Assembly: GCA_934561175.1 (NCBI GenBank)
Contig: CAKTFW010000018.1
Coordinates: 1-27,899, forward strand
Reading direction: 5' to 3'
Origin: an uncultured Oscillospiraceae bacterium
GTDB lineage: Bacteria; Bacillota; Clostridia; Oscillospirales; Oscillospiraceae
Length of the DNA stretch: 27,899 bases
Of the stretch, positions 8,179 to 15,528 are shown piece after piece. Position numbers and translations under genes: made by a program. A model generated the notes under the pieces. The model was not told the origin of the DNA. It searched no databases and saw only the letters and a program-made list of their open reading frames with translations. The stretch's first letter is position 1. The number at the start of each line of letters is the position of its first letter.

Positions 8179-9984
8179 TTATACAATCGAAACACGATAT
8201 TTCCGCATCCAGTAGCTGATTTGCAGAAAATAGGCGATTGTTTGCGGTGTTGTCATCAGTTGACCATACCATGGAACGCTGCGCTGCTCGGTTAAAAGCT
8301 GGGCAAGTGCTTCTGAACGGAACAGCCGCGGCAGCGGACTGTCCGGATCCTCCAGTTCTCGCCGCAGCAGTGTACAGACGGCATCGTGGTAGCCGGGGTT
8401 CCAGGTCTTGGGGTAGGGACTTTTTTTGCGCATGATAATCTCTTCGGGAAGCAGGTCCCGCATGGCGTAGCGAAGCAACCCCTTTTCTCGTCCGTGGTAA
8501 TCCTTGTAGGACCAGGGCAGGGTGTAGAGATATTCGACAATGCGCCGGTCGCAGAATGGTACGCGAACCTCTAACCCGGAGTACATACTCATGCGGTCTT
8601 TTCGGTCGAGCAGCGTTTGCATAAACCATTTGAGGTTGAGCACCATCATCTGCTTCATCCGCCGTTCTAGCGGATCGGTGCCGGGCAGAATGTCGGTTTG
8701 CTCCAGCGTTTCGGTATAACGGCGATGGACATATGCCTGAGGGCTTTCGTCCTGCAGAAATTCCGGCCGAACAAAGCTGGCGCGATAAGCTGTGGTTTGT
8801 GACCAGGGAAAACCATCTGTTTCACGGATTTCCGGGTCGCGGTACCAGGGATAGCCGCCGAAAATTTCATCGGCACATTCACCGGAAAGCGCCACTGTAT
8901 GGGTGCGTTTGACGGATTGACAAAGTAAGAGCAGCGAGGCGTCCACATCGGCCATGCCGGGAAGATCCCGTGCGTTGACAGCGTCGAAAAGTGCAAGGAC
9001 CAGTTCTGGCGTATCAAGCTCTATGCGGCGATGGTGAGAACCGAGAAATGTCTGCATCACATCAATATAGTGCGTGTCGGAGTTCGGTTGGAATTTCCCG
9101 CTTTGGAAATAGCGGTCATTATCGCGGTAGTCGACGGAATAGGTGGTCAATTCCTGCTTTTCGGTCTTGGCTACAGCGGAGATGATCGAGGAATCCAGTC
9201 CACCGGAGAGAAAGGTACACAGCGGTACATCGGAGACCATCTGGCGGCGGATCGCGTCCGTGACAAGAAACCGCGTCCGTTCGGCGGCCTGCTCGAAGGT
9301 GTCCTCTGTGATGCTGTCACACAGCGTCCAGTAAGCGGTATCGGTTGTTCCAGCTTCGTCGATGATCAGAAAATGACCGGGAAGTAATTCCTTCACATTT
9401 CGGAATACACCCCGGCCCGGTGTGCGGCCGGGCCCTAAAAACAAAATGTCGTAAAGTCCTTCCAGATCCAACTCCGGCGCTACAGCGGGATGGCAGAGCA
9501 GCGCTTTCAGTTCAGAGGCGAAGAGCAGACCTGCATCCCGTTTGCAATAAAAGAGCGGCTTTACGCCCAGCGGATCCCTGACAAGTGTCAGCTGACGCCG
9601 TAGCCGGTCATAGACGGCAAAGGCAAAGATTCCGTTGAATTGCCGTGCACAATCTGGTCCCCAGGCATGAAACGCTTTTAGGACGACCTCTGTATCGCTG
9701 TGGGTGTCGAAGCGATAGCCGCGTGCGACTAATAATTGCTTTACTTCCTGCGTGTTATAGAGTTCCCCATTGTAAACGATGGTCAGCTGTGCATAGGACA
9801 TGGGTTGCTGACCTCCAGCGGGATCCACAACCGCGAGCCTGCGATGAAGCAGCGCACAGCCGTCCAGAAAGAAATTGCCGGCCTGATCTGGGCCGCGGGG
9901 TGACAGCGACTCGGACATGGCGCGCCAACAGGACGCATGTGGATCAATCGGTTCCGGAGACAGCATTCCGGCAATGCCACACAT
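8179..9984 (-). CDS. asnB: Asparagine synthase, glutamine-hydrolysing
   Basis: A 601-residue two-domain asparagine synthetase making asparagine from aspartate, glutamine and ATP. The glutaminase domain begins with the obligatory MCGIAG (Cys2 becomes the N-terminal nucleophile after Met removal) and contains LSPRGPD and YNGELYN. The synthetase domain has the pyrophosphate loop SGGLDSS at 260-266. The MCG start is exact. The SD, GGGGGAG, ends six bases before the ATG, and both the SD and the T6 spacer belong to a terminator-like hairpin in the gap after recG. That makes regulation of asnB by this structure plausible. Homologues can act in wall-precursor amidation, but nothing here suggests that. 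Confidence 0.95.
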   Translation of the reverse strand: MCGIAGMLSPEPIDPHASCWRAMSESLSPRGPDQAGNFFLDGCALLHRRLAVVDPAGGQQPMSYAQLTIVYNGELYNTQEVKQLLVARGYRFDTHSDTEVVLKAFHAWGPDCARQFNGIFAFAVYDRLRRQLTLVRDPLGVKPLFYCKRDAGLLFASELKALLCHPAVAPELDLEGLYDILFLGPGRTPGRGVFRNVKELLPGHFLIIDEAGTTDTAYWTLCDSITEDTFEQAAERTRFLVTDAIRRQMVSDVPLCTFLSGGLDSSIISAVAKTEKQELTTYSVDYRDNDRYFQSGKFQPNSDTHYIDVMQTFLGSHHRRIELDTPELVLALFDAVNARDLPGMADVDASLLLLCQSVKRTHTVALSGECADEIFGGYPWYRDPEIRETDGFPWSQTTAYRASFVRPEFLQDESPQAYVHRRYTETLEQTDILPGTDPLERRMKQMMVLNLKWFMQTLLDRKDRMSMYSGLEVRVPFCDRRIVEYLYTLPWSYKDYHGREKGLLRYAMRDLLPEEIIMRKKSPYPKTWNPGYHDAVCTLLRRELEDPDSPLPRLFRSEALAQLLTEQRSVPWYGQLMTTPQTIAYFLQISYWMRKYRVSIV

Positions 9985-10033
9985 AAAAAACTCCCCCTTT
10001 TGACAGTCTGTTTCAGACTATGCAAAGGGGGAG
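9985..10033 (-). promoter_or_regulatory. Terminator-like hairpin overlapping the asnB ribosome binding site
   Basis: Between recG and asnB the minus strand can fold a 10-bp stem (10033-10024 with 10000-9991). A small internal loop and an inner 6-bp stem (AGTCTG/CAGACT, 10019-10014 with 10010-10005, three-base loop) sit above it. The 3' arm contains GGGGGAG, the apparent asnB SD, and is followed directly by T6 and then the asnB ATG. The element thus looks like a recG terminator and an SD-sequestering structure at once. The structure is seen; the regulatory role is inferred. Confidence 0.7.
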
Positions 10034-10042
10034 CAATTTGTT

Positions 10043-12091
10043 TTAATTCCAGATGATTTCCGTATTGCGGAACAGTGCGCGAATACGGTTGGCAAGCGGC
10101 TGCCCGGCAGTGATATTCAGAATGCCTTGGTCAAGCGCTTCCTGGCAGGCTGTTTGCGCCTGCTTCAGTGTGTCCAGGTCAGTGCAGAGGTTTGCAACCT
10201 TGAAGAGCGGCAGCCCATGCTGCCGCGCGCCAAAAAAGTCACCGGGGCCGCGGAGCGCCAAATCTTCCTCGGCGATTTGAAAACCGTCGTTGCTGGCACA
10301 GAGTGCCTTCAACCGGGCGCGTGTCTGCTCGTTTTGGCCATCGCTGAACAGAATACAATAGGATTTCACGGATCCACGACCAACGCGCCCACGGAGCTGA
10401 TGCAGCTGAGACAGACCAAACCGTTCTGCGTTTTCAATCACAATCAAATTGGCGTTCGGAACATCGACGCCGACTTCAATGACGGTGGTACAGACCAGAA
10501 TGTCGGCTTCTCCGGCAGAAAAAGCAGCCATGACCCGCTCTTTTTCCGTCCCTTTCATCCGACCATGCAGCAATAATATCCGAAGATCGGGGAAAACGGT
10601 GCGCTGCAGTGCATCTGCCCATGCTTCGGCGGACTTGAGAGAATTTGCATCATTTTCTTCGATGGCGGGGCAGACCACATAAACCTGATGACCGGCAGCA
10701 ACCTGCTTCCGGATAAAGGTGTGGACTCGATGGCGCATGGATTCACCAACCAGAAAGGTATCGACCGGCTGCCGTCCAGGTGGCCGTTCATCCACAATAG
10801 AGAGGTCGAGATCGCCGTATAAAATCAGTGCCAGCGTTCTGGGAATTGGTGTTGCGGACATCACAAGCAGATGCGGATTTTGCCCTTTTGAGGCCAGCTT
10901 TGCCCGCTGGCCGACACCGAAACGGTGCTGCTCATCTGCAATAACCAGACCGAGATCCTGAAATTCCAATGTTTCAGAGAGCAGCGCATGGGTACCAATG
11001 ATGAGATTGGCGCTGCCGGTGGCAGCCGCTTCCAATGCTGCGGCGCGTTCTGTGCGCCGCATAGAGCCGGTCAGAAGGATGGTTTGAATTCCAAATTGCG
11101 CCATCAGTGGAGTGAGTGACGCGGCGTGCTGTTCCGCCAGAATTTCGGTGGGCGCCATGAGTGCAGTTTGATGCCCGCTGCGTGCGCAGCAATAAGCAGC
11201 AGCGGCTGCAATGAGTGTTTTTCCGCTGCCAACATCGCCTTGTACCAGCCGATTCATGGGAACATCTCGTCGGAAGTCGGCAGCGATTTCGCCGATGACC
11301 CGCTGCTGCGCGCCGGTAAGCGCAAACGGAAGCGCTGCAAAAAACGGTGCTGGATCGGTGCAGGAGAAAGGAACCGTATGCTTTTGCTGCCGCTGGGCGC
11401 GCAACAGAGAGAGTCCGGCGGAAAAGATAAAAAACTCTTCGAAGACCAGTCGCCGCCGCGCGCGGGCCAGTTGATCGAAGGAGTCGGGAGCGTGAATTTG
11501 ACGATAGGCTTCGGCAGCGCTGCAAAGGAAATATTGCTGTTGTACAGCGGACGGAAGAACATCTGGAAGCGTGTCTGCACAAGTGTCCAACGCCAATGCA
11601 ATGGTTTTAATCAACAGCTTGTTGGAAAGCCCGGCCGTCAGGGGATAAAGCGGCAAAATTCGGCGTGTCATGATGGGGGATGCGGCGATGGGCTCGAAAA
11701 GCGGATTAAACATTGTGCCGCCGCGTCCGTCAGCCTTTAGCGCTCCGTAAAAATAATAAGTTTCGCCATAAAGCAGCTGCTGGCCGAGATGGGGATTGTT
11801 AAAGTAAGAGATATGTAATGTACCTGTGTGATCGGCAACACTGAAATTTGTCACTGTTTTTCCGGCATGCGTATAAGCGGTACGAAGTGGGGAGGCAATG
11901 GTTGCCTTAAAGCAGGCGGGGGTATCCGGCTGCAAATCGTGAATCGCCAGCAGATGGGTGCGGTCTTCATAATCTCTGGGGAAATAAGCAATGAGATCGT
12001 AGATGGTCTCGATTCCGAGCGACGCAAGCTGCTTGGCGCGGGTTTCTCCGATGCCTTTCAGAAATCGGACGCTGGAAAATAGATCGGCCAA
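10043..12091 (-). CDS. recG: ATP-dependent DNA helicase RecG
   Basis: A 682-residue full-length RecG, the branch-migrating helicase that remodels stalled forks and Holliday junctions. The N-terminal wedge domain includes LKGIGETRAKQLASLGI and a DLIAYFPRDYEDR segment. The helicase core carries Walker A GDVGSGKT at 285-292, the DEQHR box at 386-390, SATPIPRT and the QLRGRVGRG motif. In many Firmicutes recG follows yloV; here it is separated from it by asnB and gpmI but on the same strand. Its own promoter lies upstream, just past the rpsT terminator. Confidence 0.97.
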   Translation of the reverse strand: MADLFSSVRFLKGIGETRAKQLASLGIETIYDLIAYFPRDYEDRTHLLAIHDLQPDTPACFKATIASPLRTAYTHAGKTVTNFSVADHTGTLHISYFNNPHLGQQLLYGETYYFYGALKADGRGGTMFNPLFEPIAASPIMTRRILPLYPLTAGLSNKLLIKTIALALDTCADTLPDVLPSAVQQQYFLCSAAEAYRQIHAPDSFDQLARARRRLVFEEFFIFSAGLSLLRAQRQQKHTVPFSCTDPAPFFAALPFALTGAQQRVIGEIAADFRRDVPMNRLVQGDVGSGKTLIAAAAAYCCARSGHQTALMAPTEILAEQHAASLTPLMAQFGIQTILLTGSMRRTERAAALEAAATGSANLIIGTHALLSETLEFQDLGLVIADEQHRFGVGQRAKLASKGQNPHLLVMSATPIPRTLALILYGDLDLSIVDERPPGRQPVDTFLVGESMRHRVHTFIRKQVAAGHQVYVVCPAIEENDANSLKSAEAWADALQRTVFPDLRILLLHGRMKGTEKERVMAAFSAGEADILVCTTVIEVGVDVPNANLIVIENAERFGLSQLHQLRGRVGRGSVKSYCILFSDGQNEQTRARLKALCASNDGFQIAEEDLALRGPGDFFGARQHGLPLFKVANLCTDLDTLKQAQTACQEALDQGILNITAGQPLANRIRALFRNTEIIWN

Positions 12092-12139
12092 AGCATGCAG
12101 CCTCCTCTCACAATGTTTGTTTTATGATTCCGAATTCCA

Positions 12140-12168
12140 ATTATAAATGAGAATTGCATATGGAACAA
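12140..12168 (-). promoter_or_regulatory. Sigma-A type promoter for recG
   Basis: On the minus strand TTGTTC (12168-12163) and a perfect TATAAT (12145-12140) are spaced by 17 bp, about 50 bp before the recG start. It sits immediately after the rpsT terminator, so recG is probably transcribed independently of rpsT. Confidence 0.75.
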
Positions 12169-12178
12169 GCCTGGGCAG

Positions 12179-12214
12179 AAAAAAAGACTTCCTTCGAAAA
12201 CTCGAAGGAAGTCT
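12179..12214 (-). terminator. Intrinsic terminator of rpsT
   Basis: A perfect 13-bp stem (12185-12197 with 12202-12214) with a four-base loop is followed on the minus strand by a run of Ts (12185-12179), only 12 bp past the rpsT stop. Confidence 0.92.
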
Positions 12215-12226
12215 GATGCTGTGTCA

Positions 12227-12490
12227 TTACGCGAGGGAGTTGACCTTCAGCGCGATGTGGCTCTTTTTCCGGGCGGCGGTATTCTTGTGCAGAATCCCCT
12301 TCTGGACAGCCTTGTCGATCGTCTTGACGGCGGTCAGATAAGCAGCGTCAACTGCTTCCCGGTTGCCTTCAGCAACAGCGGCGTCGAACTTCTTCAGGTT
12401 GGTCTTCAGCAGGGTCTTCTCCATCTTGTTCTTCTCGTTGTTGACACGGGAAACCAGAACTCTCTTCTTGGCGGATTTGATATTGGGCAC
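12227..12490 (-). CDS. rpsT: 30S ribosomal protein S20
   Basis: An 87-residue S20, the usual length. It begins PNIKSAKKRV after the initiator and has the family's highly basic helical make-up, ending RKKSHIALKVNSLA. It binds 16S rRNA in the body of the 30S subunit. The frame stays open nine codons further, but the start is the GTG at 12490: GGAGGAGG lies seven bases upstream and the family starts M-PNIKSAKKR. It is monocistronic, with its own promoter and terminator, and divergent from gpr as in Bacillus. A GTG start in S20 may lower yield, since S20 is known for translational self-control in enterics. Confidence 0.97.
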   Translation of the reverse strand: MPNIKSAKKRVLVSRVNNEKNKMEKTLLKTNLKKFDAAVAEGNREAVDAAYLTAVKTIDKAVQKGILHKNTAARKKSHIALKVNSLA

Positions 12491-12549
12491 GGTAACACCT
12501 CCTCCGGACGAATTCAATCATTACCCATAATGGTTTCATGCAGAAATAC

Positions 12550-12578
12550 ATTATAGCGAAGAAGATGAATAAAATCAA
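12550..12578 (-). promoter_or_regulatory. Sigma-A type promoter for rpsT
   Basis: On the minus strand TTGATT (12578-12573) and TATAAT (12555-12550) have 17-bp spacing, 60 bp before the GTG start. It lies inside the divergent rpsT-gpr gap, where I could not identify a convincing sigma-F/G promoter for gpr. Confidence 0.8.
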
Positions 12579-12654
12579 TCCCTTATTTGCGAAAAAGAAA
12601 ATTATTTTTCGATGAAACGCACAGAATAGCAGAAGCAGAAATGGAGGACGGCGT

Positions 12655-13545
12655 ATGCAGAAACGAACGGATTTGGCGGCGGAGGCCAGACAGCTCTGGC
12701 AGGAATCGGCGGGAGAGACTACCAAGCTGCCGGGTGTCCAGGCACGCGACTATAAGGTACACGGTGTTGCAGTGACGGAGGTTACGATCCTTGACCGGCG
12801 TGGTGCGCAGGCGCTGGGGAAGCCGGAGGGAAGCTATTTCACCCTGGATTTTGCGGCTATCCGGGATCAGGCAGATCGGGGAATACGCCGTGCAACGGAG
12901 ACGCTGGGAAAGCTGCTGCAGAAAATGCTGGCGTTGGAGCCGCGTCAGAGCGTATTGGTCATTGGACTTGGAAATCCGGCGGTTACGCCGGACGCCATTG
13001 GTCCGGAAGCTTTACAGCATTTGCTGATCACACGGCACCTGGTAGAGCAGCTGCCGGTGCAGTTTGGCCATTTTCGGCCAGTCAGTGCGCTATCTCCCGG
13101 TGTACTGGGGACGACGGGGTTGGAAAGTGCGGAAGTAGTTCGTGGTGCGGTGGCGTATGCCCGGCCAACAGCAGTGGTTGTGATTGATGCCCTGGCGGCG
13201 CGAGATCCGGCGCGGCTGTGCAGTACGGTGCAGTTGGCGGATTCCGGAATTGTGCCGGGATCCGGAGTTGGAAACAGCCGGGCGGCGTTTACCAGGCAGA
13301 CACTGGGGGTCCCAGTTGTAGCAGTTGGTATTCCGACTGTAGTAGACGCCGGGACACTTGCGATGGATTTGCTGGAACGGAACGGCTATTCGCTGCCAAA
13401 GGACCCGCTTCCGCGTGGTATGATGGTGACGCCTGGAGACATTGACGCAGGGATAAAACGCATGGCGCGCATCGTTGGATGTGGCATTAGCCTGGCGCTT
13501 CATCCGGAATTATCGCTGGAAGAAATACAGGGGTTTATCTGCTGA
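12655..13545 (+). CDS. gpr: GPR endopeptidase (spore germination protease), short form
   Basis: A 296-residue member of the GPR family, which degrades small acid-soluble spore proteins during germination. Recognisable blocks are RTDLAAEA at 4-11, GLGNPAVTPDAIGP (Asp113), SPGVLGTTGLES, VIDALAAR (Asp178), DSGIVPGSGVGN and VTPGDIDAGIKRMARIVGCGISLALH. Asp113 and Asp178 match the two aspartates reported as essential in Bacillus GPR. It is about 70 residues shorter than the Bacillus enzyme, mainly by loss of the segment before the VTP block. It also starts almost exactly at the mature N-terminus, so the usual inhibitory propeptide is absent. GGAGG lies seven bases before the ATG, and no start codon occurs upstream before an in-frame TGA. 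Location beside rpsT is conserved. Confidence 0.93.
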   Translation: MQKRTDLAAEARQLWQESAGETTKLPGVQARDYKVHGVAVTEVTILDRRGAQALGKPEGSYFTLDFAAIRDQADRGIRRATETLGKLLQKMLALEPRQSVLVIGLGNPAVTPDAIGPEALQHLLITRHLVEQLPVQFGHFRPVSALSPGVLGTTGLESAEVVRGAVAYARPTAVVVIDALAARDPARLCSTVQLADSGIVPGSGVGNSRAAFTRQTLGVPVVAVGIPTVVDAGTLAMDLLERNGYSLPKDPLPRGMMVTPGDIDAGIKRMARIVGCGISLALHPELSLEEIQGFIC

Positions 13546-13913
13546 GGGGTTATGTAAATCAAGTATTCAAAATTTGAAGAGAAACTGGTTGTGCACAATC
13601 CTTGTGCACAACCTTGTGGAATTGTGCAAAACTCCCGTGTTCATCAATTGTTTACAATCCACAGATTTTACAAAATCTGAAAAATAAGAGTGAATATTGG
13701 CTGAATATTTCAAAAAATAAAGCAAAATGAAATTCATTACGTCGACAATCAAAAGTGCCAAAATCCACAATTGAATGTGGGAAAGTTCGTCAAAAACCAC
13801 GATTGCTTGTGTGCTATACGACATTTTCCTTGATTTCCAAGAGGCGAACGAGTAAAATAAGCTTCAGATTATGGGGAAGTGCGGCGTGCTGCGCCGCTGA
13901 GGAGGTTGTTTGC
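13546..13913. other. AT-rich, palindrome-dense intergenic region between gpr and pyrG
   Basis: The only gap over 300 bp in the window. It holds TTCAAAATTTGAA (13566-13578), two exact copies of the palindrome TTGTGCACAA (13589-13598 and 13602-13611), a third partial TTGTGCAAAA (13622-13631), and an 8-bp inverted repeat CAGATTTT/AAAATCTG with a two-base loop (13662-13679). Two AATCCACA sites lie near 13657 and 13763, and the pyrG promoter is near the right end. TTGTGCACA and AATCCACA resemble degenerate DnaA boxes (TTATNCACA), but no replication gene is nearby. I see no convincing gene. An 85-codon minus-strand frame here lacks a strong SD. Confidence 0.6.
13830..13858 (+). promoter_or_regulatory. 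Sigma-A type promoter for pyrG
   Basis: TTGATT (13830-13835) and TAAAAT (13853-13858) are separated by 17 bp, about 55 bp before the pyrG ATG. The early transcript does not begin with the G-run used by the Bacillus pyrG attenuator, so that CTP-sensing mechanism is not supported here. Confidence 0.7.
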
Positions 13914-15521
13914 ATGGCAGTGAAGTACATTTTTATCACAGGCGGTGTTGTTTCCGGCCTTGGCAAGGGTATTACGGCGGCCTCTCTGGGTCGTTTACTG
14001 AAGCAGCGGGGGCTGAAAGTGACGCTGCAGAAATTTGATCCATATCTCAATGTGGATCCGGGTACAATGAGTCCGTATCAACATGGCGAGGTCTTTGTCA
14101 CGGACGATGGTGCAGAGACGGATTTGGATCTCGGCCATTATGAGCGCTTTACCGACGAGAATCTGACTGTGAATTCCAGCGTGACCTCCGGAAAAGTGTA
14201 TTGGTCGGTCTTGAACCGCGAACGCAACGGCGACTATTTGGGTGGTACAATTCAGGTGATCCCGCATATTACCAATGAGATTAAAGAGCGGATTTACCGC
14301 CTTGGCCGGATGGAAGCAACGGATGTGGTCATTACGGAAATTGGTGGTACGGTCGGTGATATTGAGTCCCAGCCGTTTCTGGAGGCAATCCGGCAGGTGG
14401 GCCACGAAGTAGGGCGGCAGGATGTCATGTATATCCATGTAAGCCTGGTGGTTTCGATTCCCGGTTCCAACGAACTGAAGAGTAAGCCGACCCAGCATTC
14501 CTGCAAGGAGCTGCTGTCCATTGGTATCCAGCCGGATGTAATTGTCTGCCGTGCAGACAGCGAGATTCCGGACGATATTATTAACAAAATTTCTCTGTTC
14601 TGCAATCTGCCGCCGGAGAATGTGATTCCGAATCTGACGGCGCCGATTCTCTATGAGGTTCCTCTGATGCTGGAACAGGAAGGACTTGGCAGCGTGGTGT
14701 GCAAGCGGCTGGATCTGCCGCAGCGCGAGCCGGATCTGGCAGAATGGTCTCAGATGGTGGTGCGGGCAAAGAACTGCACAGACACGGTAACTATTGGCTT
14801 GGTCGGCAAATATGTGGCGTTGCATGACGCATATCTCAGCGTGGTGGAAGCACTGACGCACGGCGGCATTGAAAATGATGTAAAGGTGAAAATCCGCTGG
14901 GTAGATTCGGAACTGGTGAATGATGAAAATGCGGAGCAGACACTGCGTGGCTGTGACGGAATCCTTGTGCCGGGCGGCTTTGGCGATCGTGGTATCGAGG
15001 GCAAAATTTCGGCTGTGCGCTGGGCGCGGGAAAATAAAGTGCCGTTCTTTGGCATTTGCCTTGGAATGCAGATGGCGGTAGTCGAGTTTGCACGCCATGT
15101 AGCCGGAATGGAAGACGCACATTCGAGCGAACTCTGCGAGCAGACGCATTACCCGGTGATTGACCTGATGCCGGAGCAGCGTGATATTGAGGCGAAGGGC
15201 GGCACCATGCGTTTGGGTGCTTATCCCTGCAAAGTGACGGAGGAAGCGCATTTCACCAAATTGGCCTATGGTGAGCCGATTATTTATGAACGCCATCGTC
15301 ATCGCTATGAATTTAATAACCTTTATCGGGAGGAACTGACTGAAAAAGGACTGATTCTGGCGGGTACTTCGCCGGATAATCGGCTGGTGGAAGTTGTGGA
15401 ACTGAAGGACCATCCGTGGTTTGTTGGCGTCCAGTTCCATCCGGAGTTCAAGAGTCGTCCGAACAAAGCACATCCGCTGTTCCGGGACTTTGTCGGTGCT
15501 GCAAAAAAATATCATGGGTGA
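13914..15521 (+). CDS. pyrG: CTP synthase
   Basis: A 535-residue CTP synthase, converting UTP to CTP with glutamine as nitrogen donor. The N-terminal synthetase domain shows KYIFITGGVVSGLGKG and the LNVDPGTMSPYQHGEVFV segment. The C-terminal class I amidotransferase domain shows PGGFGDRG, the nucleophile loop GICLGMQ, and the GVQFHPE histidine-glutamate pair. The frame is open upstream, but family alignment and a GAGGAGG about eight bases before the ATG place the start at 13914. A small GC-rich hairpin (13881-13897) sits just before the SD. The SLH gene starts 7 bp after the stop, so the two are probably co-transcribed. Confidence 0.98.
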   Translation: MAVKYIFITGGVVSGLGKGITAASLGRLLKQRGLKVTLQKFDPYLNVDPGTMSPYQHGEVFVTDDGAETDLDLGHYERFTDENLTVNSSVTSGKVYWSVLNRERNGDYLGGTIQVIPHITNEIKERIYRLGRMEATDVVITEIGGTVGDIESQPFLEAIRQVGHEVGRQDVMYIHVSLVVSIPGSNELKSKPTQHSCKELLSIGIQPDVIVCRADSEIPDDIINKISLFCNLPPENVIPNLTAPILYEVPLMLEQEGLGSVVCKRLDLPQREPDLAEWSQMVVRAKNCTDTVTIGLVGKYVALHDAYLSVVEALTHGGIENDVKVKIRWVDSELVNDENAEQTLRGCDGILVPGGFGDRGIEGKISAVRWARENKVPFFGICLGMQMAVVEFARHVAGMEDAHSSELCEQTHYPVIDLMPEQRDIEAKGGTMRLGAYPCKVTEEAHFTKLAYGEPIIYERHRHRYEFNNLYREELTEKGLILAGTSPDNRLVEVVELKDHPWFVGVQFHPEFKSRPNKAHPLFRDFVGAAKKYHG

Positions 15522-15528
15522 TTGACAT

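Noticed and set aside
13567..13824. 85-codon minus-strand frame with a hydrophobic stretch in the gpr-pyrG gap
   Set aside because: No clear SD, AT-rich composition that favours such residues by chance, no recognisable family, and it runs across the palindrome cluster.
13881..13897. GC-rich hairpin just before the pyrG SD (GCGGCG/CGCCGC)
   Set aside because: No T tract and only 6 bp. The nearby transcript start lacks the G-run of the known CTP-sensing attenuator, so I do not call a regulatory element.
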